Positions 12,624 through 24,660 of a stretch of 64,000 nt of DNA are shown piece by piece. The stretch spans positions 5,188,001 to 5,252,000 of the forward strand of contig NC_088710.1 of NCBI RefSeq assembly GCF_963576615.1. The letters are read 5' to 3'. A program made the position numbers and the translations under genes. Source of the stretch: Watersipora subatra. Lineage: Eukaryota; Bryozoa; Gymnolaemata; Cheilostomatida; Watersiporidae. Position 1 is the stretch's first letter. Every line of letters begins with the position of its first letter. The notes beneath the pieces were generated by a model. That model ran no database searches. It worked only from the letters and a program-made list of their open reading frames with translations, and had not been told where the DNA came from.

Positions 12624-13775
12624 CTATAACAATGAAGGAAATACTATTGACACACCTTTATAATGCAAATGTAATGAAAAGTAACTCCGCTCACAGTTGC
12701 ATTATATTGAATATAGTTAAGCAGCAACTTTTCCATAAAAAATATGTATTCCAAAGTGTCAAACAGAAGGGTGTAAAAAATTTCTTAACCACTTCATGAT
12801 ATAATCTTATGAGTGCTCTAATTATTCCCTATACATTGAAAACAATAAAATTAAAGATTATAGCATAAAAACTATTTCTTTGGACTATTTCCATAAATAT
12901 AGTGCATCGAAAAACCTGGTAACCATACGTGGGTTTTGAAGAGAAAACTACAATGCCAAAATAAATAAAACTATTAGAATCGTAGCACCCAGAGTTTATA
13001 AAAAGCTCCTATCAAAACTAGTCATTTCACTTTGCAATGTATGGAGAGCTCCCATAGAGAAAAATACAAAATTGAGAAGAATTTTGTTTCTGATTTATAG
13101 GTAATTATGGATAACAATCGTAAAAATAGTCGAAAACCTGAAAATACTCAAAAAATAACTAAATTGAGGCATGTCTACAAACTTCGTCACTATAACTATA
13201 AATAAAAATTAGAAAACCCTGCACAGACCGAAACTAATTTTGGCTTGGAATGTGAAATATACCATGTTTATAGGATGCTCGAGGATTGAATGAAATGTGG
13301 TGGAATGCTGAGTTTGTTGTTCTTCTATTGCTGACATTATTTGTGCTGCTGTTAGGCACTTCTTAAGACAGAGTTTTCATAATGTAGGGTACACCCTTAC
13401 GTTGCACAAGCTATGTAAGCTAGGCGGATACGCCTAAACGGAAAAAGCTTCAAAGCCTTGGAGGTCACGATTTGTGTTCCTTCGCACAAACTAGAAAATT
13501 GTGGAAAAGCCAATTGGCCACGCCAACGAGTAGCGTGACACTATTGGGCGTATATTTGCAACGAGTTGCAGCTGAGCGCACAGCGAACCAAGTTAGGCAC
13601 ATGTTATATTCCTCGTCTGCCAGAAACCATAACTACTGAGATAAATGCACGTTATCTACACTCGTCTACCATGATTAACTCTTTCACTGCTGTGAAGGGC
13701 AACCGGAAACTTGTTAGAAATTGCATTAAAAATTGTTAGTACGTCAAATAGCTAAGGAATACATCGCTATACATG
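12624..13775. other. Non-coding stretch upstream of the coiled-coil exons
   Basis: No convincing exon, repeat or RNA was seen. It should contain intron or 5' sequence of the minus-strand coiled-coil gene. The right end abuts the TATAT target duplication of the LTR retrotransposon. Confidence 0.5.
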
Positions 13776-13780
13776 TATAT

Positions 13781-14232
13781 TGTGGGAGATTATATGAATA
13801 TCTGAGGCTTTCCTGTGATTGGCCAGTAATGCAAACGCTAGCGTTTATGGAAAACCTGTGCTTTTGGCTTTTTAAAAACTGGCTTTCATGGAAAGCCAGG
13901 GGACTAGTTAGCAGAACTCACAATATAAATGAGTGTGCATCAGTGTTGAGAGAAGAAGCCTCATAAAGAAGAACAGAGCTAGTGAACTGAGTTGCTGGGC
14001 CTTGGCTAACCGAAAACCTTCCGTGAGTGGTAGTCCAAACAGACGAAATCATTGTATAGCAGTGGAGGCTGCTGAGTGATTATTGGCTTGCATGAAGTGT
14101 TGGCAGTAAAATCTGGCATGAGGTTGGTTGTAGCTATTGTGGTGGTGGTGAAGGCTAATGGCAAAGGGAAGGTTGGTGTGCCATTTTTGCAGCTTGGTGC
14201 TCAGTAACAACTTCTTTGTTGTTTTGCTGACA
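13781..14232 (+). repeat. Left LTR
   Basis: 452 bp, starting TGTGGGAG and ending CTGACA, preceded by the target duplication TATAT. Matches the right LTR with substitutions and indels, including a shorter middle. Confidence 0.85.
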
Positions 14233-14888
14233 AACTATCTCAGCTTTTTTGGGAGCTTTGGAAGCTGCGTAGCCAACTTCGCTGTACGACATCAGGGAGG
14301 AAAGGCACTGGTCAGGCTGGAGGGCCCTGAGGGCCAGAACAGCCCGAAATCGGCATCTGCTGATGCTGGTCCTTCATGAGAAGGTGCGCACACAGGAAAC
14401 TGCTCCGATGCTGCTAAATGCTAATTTTTTGGTCAGTATTCTCAACCAGGTGCGTGGGCCAATCTTGGATCGGTTATGCTGGCAGTTGCCTTGGCTTGCC
14501 AGTGATGGGCCGGTATTGGTATCTGTGTAGATTGCCAACTACAAGGCATTCTGTATTCTTAAAAGGGTCACACCTGTAGAGCTTCTCTCATACATGTTAC
14601 AGCTATATAGCCATATGATAGTGAAGGGGCCACCAATTGGGAGGCTGTGAAGGCTGCACTGGTAGCCGAGTATGCTATGCCTTGACAAGAAGCATGGTGT
14701 CAAGGCAACTGTCAGTTTGATGCTGGTGATACAGTTGTTTATTTGGATTATTTGAAGCGATTTAAAAAAAAACTGGGGATGTCCTTGGATGATCTTGCTT
14801 TCCAGTCAAGTTTCATAAGGGAGTTTATCAGTTATCTGTTTAACAGTGGACCATTACGCATGAGTATGCATATACAGCTGATTCTGGG

Positions 14889-16243
14889 CAGGGATCGCTA
14901 AACATATTATGGAAATGTTTACTTTTCCATATCCATTTCCATAAACATAAATATTTCCTTAATTTTATGGAAATGGATATGGAAATTTTATTTTAGAAAT
15001 ATGAAAATGTTATAGATATGGAAATAAATGGAAATGAATTATGGAAATATTATGGAAATGGAAATAATATGGAAATAAATTATGGAAAGGGTATGGAAAT
15101 GGAAACAATATGGAGATTATGGAAATGGAAATAAATTATGGAAATGGAAATAATATAGAAATGAATTATGGAAATTGTAACCTACACGTAATTCAATATA
15201 TAAACAGAGGGGAGTTATATTGTATAGACTAAGCTACATGAATAGACAATGGTAATACACAAACAGCTAACATCAGTGGTATTACAGAAACTATTAAAGG
15301 GGTCTGGAAGAAACTAACTCAAATTGTCTCTTGCTCGGCTACATGTATTATTAGACAATGGTAACACACAAACCCAGCTGGCATCCGTGGTATTACAGAA
15401 ACTATTAAAGGGGTCTGGAAGAAATTAACTCAAATTGTCTCTGGACTTGGCTACATGTACAGACAATGGTAACACGCAAACCCAGCTAACATCAGTGGTA
15501 TTACAGAAACTATTAAGGGAGTCTGAAAGAAACTATCTCAAATCGTCTCAGGCTTAATTATAGGCAATGGCAGCATACGGCTTTGATGTTGCTTGGACCC
15601 TAAATAAAGTATATTAGCAAGCAAATATCATATTCATATTATGCATAAATTAATCACATGTTTGGGAAGAGTTGATGATTGCACACACACGGTCATTTGA
15701 CAAGCAAGCGCGCACACATACTTACACAGTCCAGGGATCGCTAAACATATTATGGAAATGTTTACTTTTCCATATCCAATTCCATAAACATAAATATTTC
15801 CATAATTTTATGGAAATGGACATGGAAATTTTATTTTAGACATGGAAATGTTATGGAAATGGAAATAATATGGAAATGAATTATGGAAATATTATGGAAA
15901 TGGAAATAAATTATGGAAATGTTATGGAAATGGAAAAACTATGCAAATGAATTATGGAAATGTTATGGAAATGGGAATATGGAAATAAATTATGGGAATG
16001 TTATGGAAATGGAAATAATATAGAAATAAATTATGGAAATGTTATGGAAATGGGAATAATATGGAAATGAATTATGGAAATGTTATGGAAATGGAAATAA
16101 TATGGAAATGAATTATGGAAATGCTATGGAAATGGAAATAATATGGAAATAAATTATGGAAATGTTATGGAAATGGAAATAATATGGAAATGAATTATGG
16201 AAATGTTATGGAAATGTATATTGTGACAAACACGTAATCCCTG
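14889..16243. mobile_element. Satellite-filled hAT-type non-autonomous element nested in the LTR element
   Basis: Ends are CAGGGATCGC... and ...ACACGTAATCCCTG, so the first 7 bases are inverted repeats (CAGGGAT/ATCCCTG). The 8-bp flanks ATTCTGGG at 14,881-14,888 and 16,244-16,251 are identical, the signature of hAT transposition. The interior is composite: a ~300-bp copy ending in a degenerate ACACGTAATTC (15,194), a middle part with three ~100-bp repeats (GGTATTACAGAAACTATTAA...), and a second start CAGGGATCGC at 15,732 running to the end (512 bp). Both copies are mostly TATGGAAATGGAAATAA-type short tandem repeat. No transposase is readable. Confidence 0.88.
15225..15560. repeat. Three tandem ~105-bp repeats inside the hAT-type element
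   Basis: Three units share AGACAATGGTAA(C/T)ACACAAAC, GGTATTACAGAAACTATTAA and AACTCAAATTGTCTC. They separate the two GGAAATG-rich copies. No coding potential seen. Confidence 0.75.
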
Positions 16244-19200
16244 ATTCTGGGTCATTGTTGACTCGAGTGCAAGACAGCTTATTTTCGCCAATTTCTGCCC
16301 AAAGCACACGCGGAGTAGGGACCTACCGAGGGGTCTCATTGCTGCTGCCAAGCATCCAGAGAGCAGCTCTTGCTGCTTTTGGTGTGGTGGTAATCGCTGT
16401 GTAAAATTCTGTCAGCAAAACAGGCTTGGGCGCAAAAGCACCGCAAGAAAGAAGTCATCATCAGAGGCCTCTTTCAGGATAGGTTGTTTCATGTGTGGTA
16501 GCACCTGCTAACTTGCGTCTGTTGGTAACTGTCTTAAACAGTGAGCGCTTGATGGCATAGCTGCCAGGTCTGCCAGTGGTGGATCGAGATTTTACGAAGA
16601 GGGCGCAGATAGACCGTGTGTTCTCTTCGATGGAAACAGACCGATGCGTGTGGTGAGACAGTTTGGTAATGTCCAAAGCAGCTGGAAGGGCTATGTGCAG
16701 TAGTCGCATGACAGCTGTTCGGGTTGTACTCAATGGTCGTTTTTAATGTGTCTTGCAGACACAGGAAGGGAGCAGACATTGGTGAGTCCACAGGTGGCAG
16801 TGCGACTTCCTATTAAGCCAGGCCAGCCTTTGTTAATGGTTGATGGCAGTTTCTTACATGAGAGGCTGCTGTCAAGTCATTATTGGTTTGCAGGAACACT
16901 GATTTCATGTTACTGCGCAAGTGATGAGTAAGTTGAGGAATCTCAGGGTCGGTGGCCTTCTTGCGGGTGATGTCATCGATTATATAGGCGGTGTTCTTCT
17001 TGGGAGAGGTTCAGATTCAAAATACAGTGTCTCGTAGGGAAAACCTTATCAAGATACATGTAGATGCTGCAAAGCCTCTCGCGGAGAGCTCAATGTTAGT
17101 ACAACTAGTCAGGCTATAGGTGGTTTTAGGCTATCAACCTGTGATTTTACGAGCCTGCTGCAGGTTGATGACCTAGATTTTATTTCCAAATTTGCCAAAG
17201 GTCGATGAGCCATTGGTAAGTGGTGGTCCAAAGAGCTACCTAATGGGCTCCAGACCCTGATTTCTGAGTATAAATGTGCTCAGGCACCTCAGGTGTGAGT
17301 GTTATTGTGCCGAACTGGAGAGCTGGATCTGGCAAGGTGGACTGAAGCAGTAGCATGGGTCTGTGAAAAGTATCATTCAGCTGCTAGCAGCGTTGTAGCT
17401 GATGAAATATAAGATGCGGCCAGTCATGGGCTACTGTGAGCTGGATGCATTTGTCGAGTGTCATACCCGACAAGGATGACATGGTGGCAGTGCGTGCTGA
17501 CACGATTTGAACTAGTGGCAGCTGTGGGTCGAGCTGAAGGCTGTAGACCTAAAGGATGCATTTCTGCAGATTCACATTTCTAAAGACCTGTAGAAGTATC
17601 ATGTCGTCACATACAAGGATGTGCATAATGCCTTAGCTTGACTGGGTTTTGGCCTGTCATGTGCGATAAGAATTATGACCTCAATTTTTGAAAATGTTGT
17701 TTTATTGGATGAGCGTGTTTGTCATGGGACCGATCACAATATCAATGACATCATGGTTCAGCAGTTCATACTGAGTGCTCAATAGTTGAGAGGCCACTTG
17801 ACTACATATGGGCTCAAGAGGAGAAACCCAAGGCCCTTGATAAAGATTGGTTGCTGGGTGTGGCTTTCCAAAAAGGCTCCAGTGAGTATGCGCAGGTGTT
17901 AAAGAAAACAGCTCTTTTGAAACTCTATTTTGAGCCATCGACGCTCACCAAGACAGAGCTGTTTTTGATGTGTGGCCGACTGGTTGGCCACTACTCTGTC
18001 GTAGTGTGGCTGCGACTTTTAAAGCAGATTGGTTGCAGTGAAGCTTAGGACTTTCATATTGAGAAAACAGCAGTCTTGCTGATGAGCTCTTGGAGCCCAC
18101 TGCAAGGACGCAGTCAAGGAAGGAGTTTGGAAGGTGAACACTTCACGGTTCTGTTACAGTGTGGACTGATGCAAGCTCTCTTAGTATGGGCGTGACCTTG
18201 CAGCTTGAAGGCAATATTGCGGGGGATGTGTCGTGGTTCCAAAGGGAGTCTGACCACCCACACGTCAATGTTGACAAGTTAGAAGCAGTTGGTCAGAGGA
18301 TCAATTTGGCGATTGTGTGAGGGTTCAACAATTTTTACGTTGGCTGTTGATTTGCTTACAGTTGTTAACTGGTTGACTAACACGATCCATAGGCGCAACC
18401 AAGTGCAAATGAAGGGTGTTGGAAAGATGTTTGTGAAGCATCGTTTGGGGGGGTGATCTGTGACGTAATTGCCTCGCAGTGCCTGTTTACATTATTCTTT
18501 CTGTGGAGAACAAAGGTGATAGGATGACAAGAGTATTGAAGTGGCAGCTAGAGTATCAAGAAGTTGACTGTAAAACAGACGGATCGTTAACTGCGATAGT
18601 CACCGGTAAAGGTCTTGAAGACACTATCCGGGCAGCACATTTGCCACATTGTTTGGGAGTTGACAGAACGGTTTACCTTGCACAGCAGATTCGTAATGAT
18701 ATGTCATGAGAAGAGGTAAGACTTAGCTTGCTGGGTGCAAGACATGCCAGCATGTTGATCGTACTCTGTGGGGCAAGGGTATTGCTGCCATTGGAAAATT
18801 GGCGGTAGAAGAGAACTGGTGTAGAGTTGCTATTGATGTGACTCATTATGGTGGCAATCCTATTTTGTCAATGTTTGACTGTAGCCTGTCATTATTTGCA
18901 ATCTAGCGTAGGCTGCCAACGTTGGATGGCAAATAGTTGTTCAGTTGTGTAGCATCATTTTTGAGCATGGGCTGTGTGATGAGCTGCTGATGGACAATTC
19001 AGTGGCGTTCAGGTCAGCAGCTGTTCAGGAATTGGCTGACAGCTGGGTAATTTCTCTCTGTTTTTGAGCTGCCTATATCCCTGGCAGTAAGGGAATAGTT
19101 GAGAGAAATCATTGGCCAATCAAGAAAATTGCTGAAAGGAGATCAAGCCCTCCCTACCTTGGAGAAGGCGGCACTCTGAAATAATGCGAAAAAAACCTTG

Positions 19201-19895
19201 GAAAAAACCGAGGAAACTTTTATTCCTTCGAATGTGCTGTTTTGATACCAATGGCAAGTGCCCTTTGATATTGGCGGTAAGGCATTTGCGGAGCATTTGG
19301 AGGGTAGCTTCAGCGTGGGTGATGATGTGTAGGTAAAACCTAACCTACTATTTTGCACAAAACAGTGGACACTAGGTCAGGTTACCAGCGTCATCTCTCA
19401 GCACATAGTGTATGTGGATGGTATTCCAAGATACGTAAGGGATGTCAAGTAGCCTACCAAGTTTTTTTGAGACAAATGGATTTTTGATGGCGCTATGGCA
19501 TTGACTGAGGCATTGACTAAGTCAGTCATGGACTTATCACTGGCATTCGATCTTGACCATTGAGTTTATGTGGTACCCATTTCTTGGAAGCGAATGCCAT
19601 TGATTCACAAACTGAGGAAATAATTACTAGGCAGATATTACCTGTTAGGCCTTTAGGTGGGGCCGAGCGGCAAAGCATTAGAGAATCAGGCACGCTACAA
19701 AGCCCAGCTGTCAGGTGAAGAAGTCGAACCCGAGGCTGATGCAGAACAGCCAGTGGTCAGTATGGATAGACTGCCTGAGGAGCCTGAACCGCCTAAATAA
19801 TCACAGCGCATGCGACAGCATCCTAGGTATCAGAACAACTATGCATGCTAGTCACTTGATACCAATGTATCTTTCTTGTGAGCTTTGTGAGAAGC

Positions 19896-20384
19896 TGTGG
19901 GAGATATGGGATCTAATGTGAATATCCTAGGCTTTTCTGTCATTAGCCAGTAATATAAAAGCTGGCTATTATGGAAAGCCAGGGCATTTGGCTTTTCAAA
20001 AGCTGGCTTTCATAAATAACCAGGGGACTAGCTAATAGGACTCAGCAAATAAACAAGGGTGAATCAGTGTTAAGAGCAGGTCAGTGCTCAGTGAAGAGAG
20101 CAGAGCAAATGAACTGAGATACTGAGTTGCCATGCCCTTGCTGACAGGGAACCTTCTGCGAGTGGTGGTCTAGACAGACGAGACCATTGTGTAGCAGCGG
20201 AGGCTGCTTAGCGATTATTAGATTACGTGAGGTATTGGCAGTAGGGTCTGCTGTGAAGTTAGTCGTAGCTATCGTGCTAAACCTTTACCTGCTGCGGTGG
20301 TAAAGGCAGGTGGCAAAGAAAATGTTGGTGCGCCATCGTTTCAGCTTGGTGCTGCGTGATAAATTCTTTGTTGTTTTGCTGACA
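19896..20384 (+). repeat. Right LTR
   Basis: 489 bp, starting TGTGGGAG and ending CTGACA, followed by TATAT. Direct repeat of 13,781-14,232; differences include a ~20-bp insertion near GAGCAGGTCAGTGCTCAGTGA. Confidence 0.85.
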
Positions 20385-20399
20385 TATATCATTCAACTT

Positions 20400-21190
20400 T
20401 AACGTACTCGATATTGATGGCACCATCAATAACAGATCAATCATTAGTCATGGTATCTTGTTATTATATTAGAAAAATGGCAATCTGTACGGCGGTGGAG
20501 TTCTAGTAGCTGTGAAAAAGTTAATGTCTTGTGTATTAGAAGTTCAAGATTGTGAATCAGAAACTTCATTAGTTCACATTGCTGACTCGACAATTTTATG
20601 TTGATATTATCGATCACGTCAATGTGATAGTCTTCTTAATTTTATAGAGACATTTAACAAAGTTAAAAAAAGGTTTCCATTAAATCTTTTTTTTATTAAT
20701 CGATAAATTCTTGGATTTAATTGGTAGAAATGAAACAATTACGCATAGTACTGCATACAAAGCATTGCATGATAGCTTTCTAGCATTCTTTATGTGAACA
20801 ACCTTACTTTGGTTATAAGCTCGTCGACATGTGTCGCGAACAATACGCTTGAGCTGGTGTACACGCAATGCTCTTAGTATATCTGATGATGTTGCTTGCC
20901 CAGGACTAAGCGATCACAACATTATACATATCGCAGCCAGACTTTAAGAATTTCACCAGCATACAGCTAGTTACGAAAAAACTATAGCATAACATAGATG
21001 TGGACTTATTTCAAGAGCGTTTTTGCCTGACTCAATTTGAACTTGCAAGTAAATCTGCTGTCTGCGAGGTGTGGAATTTGTTCTCTTGAGAATTGCAAAA
21101 AGCTGTTGAGAAATCAGCGCCTGTCAAGTCTGTTTAACCAAAACCAAAAATAAGATGATAACAGACTTGCCAAAAAACCCTGTCAAATTT
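20400..21190 (+). pseudogene. Decayed LINE endonuclease (APE-type) remnant
   Basis: Translation in shifting frames shows fragments typical of LINE APE endonucleases: an NLYGGGVLVAVK segment near 20,480-20,515, an ANNTLELVYT segment near 20,840 and a SDHNIIHIA segment near 20,910. Many stops and frameshifts break it. It follows the right LTR directly, so the LTR element may have landed at its edge. Clade (Jockey/CR1-like) is a guess. Confidence 0.6.
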
Positions 21191-21564
21191 TAACAAGTTT
21201 AAAAATATTCATCTTTTTTCATGGCAAAATAAAAGCAGGAATGATGTGACCACCGTAACATCAAGCACGTCTATATCAACATCCAAGTATGTAAACCACT
21301 GGAGATTGGTAATCGTAAACCTTTCTATCAGCATCTTGAATGGTCTCGGGGTCTTACTAAACCTCTTACATGAGTCAAGGGACATTATCATTTGAGCTCT
21401 CTGTAACATCAGGGGTCTTACATATTCCTGATATATATTGATTTGCTGACCTATACTAACTGTATCAATAGTTTGTTTGCTGATGACATATTTGTTTACC
21501 ATTTTTTTATTAATCCTGCAACGCTGGGCATTCAGTTTGTTTGTACATGTATATATGTCTTATA

Positions 21565-22117
21565 TCTATAAATCTCAATGTTTGTTTGTATTCTGTTTGT
21601 CTGTTCGCCTGTCCGTGTGTCCAGTTATAGCGATTAAGTTTTAGAAAGAAAAATCCGCTGCACATTGGATTTGAACTCAAAATCTCCAGTTCCGCAGACA
21701 GGCATTTATTTGATCGATACACTATGCTGTCTAGCTGGCTTCGTCATGGAATAAATTGGGCACATGCTTATTACATATGCCAATATTTCATGGCTTCATG
21801 CTTGTCACTGAGCTAACATTATGCATGAAGCTATAGCAGAAGAAAAATGCGTGCACATACATGAAGAAAAATGTTTAAACTCACACGGCCAACAAGACTC
21901 GCAATCAGCGTAGATCTGTAGCAGGTACTGCATATATACAGGTACAGTATAAATTACACAGAAATAAACACAGTACCCAAAGAAAACAATAGTACGGAGA
22001 AGTAAACAAACACCTTCATTTAAAAGTGAGAGTGGTAAATGTTGTATATGTAAATTAAAAACAAATTTTCTGTGCAAAAACTTTTTTATCACTCATGCAA
22101 CGTCGGGCATTCAGCTA

Positions 22118-22118
<1 letters not shown>
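21565..22118 (+). mobile_element. Non-autonomous Helitron, copy 2
   Basis: The 5' end A|TCTATAAATCTCAATGTTTG and the 3' end (CAACGTCGGGCATTCAG, then CTAA|T) match copies at 3,856 and 39,974. The subterminal block GTCCAGTTATAGCGATTAA and an inverted tRNA-like stretch (GATTTGAACTCAAAATC) are shared. Another truncated 3' end (CCTGCAACGCTGGGCATTCAG) lies just left at 21,515-21,536. No coding capacity. Confidence 0.68.
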
Positions 22119-22154
<36 letters not shown>

Positions 22155-22190
22155 TACATGTATATATATACATATATATATGTATGTATA
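22118..22190. repeat. (TA)n-rich microsatellite
   Basis: Alternating TATA/CATATA/GTATA tract between the Helitron 3' end and the mariner-type MITE. Confidence 0.9.
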
Positions 22191-22965
22191 TACTACAAAA
22201 CCTGTAATTGAATGCCACCTCTATTTGAACGCCACCTTTATTTGACCGCCACTATGAGAGAATGGTTGAAAAATAAAGTGTCACCCTCGAATTGAACGCC
22301 ATCCCCATTTGAGTGCCACTTTGACAATCTTTGATGTTTACGAACCCATAATATTAAGGGGTCAGTAGAAAAGTGTTTACAACATTGAATAATACAATAC
22401 ATACTACAACATACAATAATGAATCATTTCGTAATCATTCGTAATTCCTCTTCTATTGCACACAAAAAGCTAGTTTTGGCTGCAAACTAGCAAACATATC
22501 AATGAGTGCAATGAGCTTTTATGCAACATTGTTAAATATAGATATAAAATAAATATATGTCTTCAAATTTAGAATAAAATAAAAATTGAAAGCTTCAAAA
22601 AATTGTAAAGCAGGACACAGGTTATAATATCATCGCAGATTAATTGCAAGCAATAGATATCAACTGGTAGAGATATTTTTCAGTTTTCAATGCTTATTTA
22701 TTAAAAAATCTTTGACAAGTTGGAGGTAAATTAGCAGGTTAATTGCATCCAAAGGTTTGATATCGCTCTACCGAAAAAAGGGCAAAATATAGGCGACACT
22801 CATTTCGCCTGCACAAGGGCTAAATTTATCTTCTAAAAATTGGGATGAGCCATTGAGAAATACAACGTCAGCCTCCTTTTGAACCCCACCTCCAATTGAT
22901 CACTACTATAAAGGAAAGCTTAATAAATAGAGCATCCATGGTGTTCATTTAGAGGTTTTGCAGTA
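22191..22965. mobile_element. Tc1/mariner-type MITE
   Basis: Left end TACTACAAAACCTGTAATTG and reverse-complemented right end TACTGCAAAACCTCTAAATG form ~27-bp inverted repeats, with TA flanks. The left side has tandem ATTTGAACGCCACC units. No transposase ORF. Single-end relatives lie at 22,972-23,015 and 25,053-25,108. Confidence 0.75.
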
Positions 22966-22971
22966 TATATA

Positions 22972-23015
22972 TACCGCAAAACTTCTAATTGAACACCATG
23001 ACGTTCTATTTTAAC
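22972..23015. repeat. Solo terminal fragment of the mariner-type MITE
   Basis: TACCGCAAAACTTCTAATTG repeats the end of the 22,191-22,965 element a few bases after it, then runs into a (TA)n tract. Confidence 0.65.
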
Positions 23016-23089
23016 CTTTATAGTTATATATATATATATATATTTGATTTTTAATTTATTTTTTTAATATATATATATGGTGAAGGACA

Positions 23090-23374
23090 GTGGAAGAACT
23101 GAAAAGTATGCACAGCCACTGCAAGTCCCTTACTGATCAGTACTCCACCGCTATAATGCTTATCAAGGCAGAGCTAACAACCTTAGCCGAACAAGAACAG
23201 CCTGTCTCTTCTACTGATTCCACGAACCCATCATACACAGCCACCCCATCATACACAGCCACCCCATCAGATAGAGTTACTCAGGGTTTTGTTTTGACTG
23301 AAAACCTTGAGTCTTCCTCAACAGAAAAACCATTGCTTTTGCTCGAAGGTCTCCCGATGAATAGCAATAGATGA
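23090..23374 (+). pseudogene. Partial copy of the last exon of the coiled-coil gene
   Basis: Encodes nearly the same C-terminal tail as the minus-strand exon at 10,997-11,263, with few substitutions and an extra SYTATP unit. The frame is still open to the same stop. The exon's acceptor and all upstream exons are missing, so it is a gene fragment; it could only be expressed from a foreign promoter. Confidence 0.8.
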
Positions 23375-23988
23375 CAATTATAAGCATTCCAGTTTTTCGT
23401 TTTTGTCTAATATTTTTTAGTCATCATTCCTTCCATGTACATAAATAGCATTAAGGATAAATCATTTAGCAACTGAAAGAGGTGAATTGATGATGGAGTG
23501 AATAGCTCTTCTTAGCAGTCGAGTGAAGAGAGGTCAAGCACATCAACCTATTTGGCCTTCAGCAATCGTAAGCAATATGCTAGAGAATGTGAGAACAGGC
23601 TTCGTGTGTAAGTGAGCCTCATAAAATGTAGTGCATCTACATTGAATCAGTCATTGAATCAAGTTGTGCTTCATCTAAAATTCTAAATTACATCCACCAT
23701 CCTTTTGAGCATCTGCTCCTATCTGACACTGTCTATCACTTTGGTAAATATGCATGTCTCATGCTCCCACACTGCTGGCAAATATATCGTAGTTATCTTT
23801 CATAGGCAGAGGGATGATGAAAAACATTCCATTCAAATACTGCACGGAATAATTGTGAAATTTTACACACCAAGTTTATTACAATCCATGGACAACAATG
23901 TAACAAGTGAGATCTACAGACAAACCTGTCAACAGTATTATGTCAATTTAATGATGATTGGTCAGATAATAAATTATTAGGTCACTAA

Positions 23989-24066
23989 TTAGATTCTTTT
24001 ATCTTTGGCTGGACGCTTTGCAATAGAGAATACATTTATGTTGAGGTAGTCGGAGATCTCCTTTAC
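23989..24066 (-). pseudogene. Copy of the last SELENOI exon
   Basis: Encodes VKEIADYLNINVFSIAKR plus the same 7-residue tail and TAA, apparently unchanged at the protein level, with its acceptor (ACTATTTTAG in sense) still present. No other SELENOI exon is nearby. The sequence is in reverse orientation to the gene. Confidence 0.85.
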
Positions 24067-24605
24067 CTAAAATAGTAGAGATCGGTAAGCTTCATGATGA
24101 CATTAAAATTTTACGAGAATGTGGCCTTCAGTTTTGCAGGATACAGTGATAGAGATAGATGCAAACACCGCGTGGCTCTTAACAATCCTGGTAAGATATG
24201 AATGGGTGGATTTTGCTATTGTCATAGGGGTCTTGCAAGGAACACCACACATTACAAACTGCAAATTGCATGACTGTTTGTATTTATGCTCCAAGGTATG
24301 CATTGCCATGCTTGAGCTTTACAAGCAGGATGACTTCCAAGCCATCACACATCAGTTCTACCAGTCCAGTAGAGTGCTCTCTTATAAAAAGCCTTCGAAT
24401 AATCAACTTGCTGGTTATGCATTTGGCTTCTTGTAATACTAGTAACATGTGTGCTGACCAAGGAACTGAATTACAATGCTGTGAAGGATACCAATCGACC
24501 AAATCTACTAAAAAACCGCATGGACAATTTCAACAAAAGTTGCTAAAATTAGTTTCTTTAAGGTGTAAATACTAAGGTGCTATATGTACTGTTGAATCTG
24601 TTCAT

Positions 24606-24620
24606 ATATATATATACATG

Positions 24621-24651
<31 letters not shown>

Positions 24652-24660
24652 TGTATATAT
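24606..24660. repeat. (TA)n microsatellite
   Basis: TATATA/CATGTATATA tract flanking the hammerhead-like repeats on the left; a similar tract at 24,990-25,052 flanks them on the right. Confidence 0.9.

Larger units (their letters stand above)
13781..20384 (+). mobile_element. Decayed Ty3-like LTR retrotransposon (complete ends)
   Basis: Two direct LTRs, 13,781-14,232 and 19,896-20,384, both start TGTGGGAG and end GCTGACA. A 5-bp target duplication TATAT lies at 13,776-13,780 and 20,385-20,389. In the interior, traces of reverse transcriptase (around 17,450-17,700, AVDLKDAFLQIHI-type), RNase H (18,150-18,330, a TDASSLSMGV start) and integrase (18,620-19,330, VAIDVTHYGG and later LPTLDG) occur in the order RT-RH-IN, as in Ty3/gypsy elements. 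Every domain is broken by multiple stops and frameshifts, so it is not competent. A hAT-like element (14,889-16,243) is nested inside. LTR divergence and the nested insertion indicate age. BEL/Pao shares the domain order and is the alternative. Confidence 0.85.
23081..24562 (-). repeat. Inverted segmental duplication, copied arm
   Basis: Reverse-complement copy of about 9,845-11,270. The left break falls inside the last exon of the coiled-coil gene (after a (TA)n tract), the right break in the last SELENOI intron. It has its own changes, including a 15-bp in-frame tandem duplication in the exon copy and an extra ~30 bp near 24,428. Neither gene continues outward from it, so it is a partial duplicate. 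Confidence 0.9.

Noticed and set aside
16461-16791. Two overlapping minus ORFs of 85-90 codons
   Set aside because: Antisense to the decayed Ty3-like internal region; no domain or splice support.
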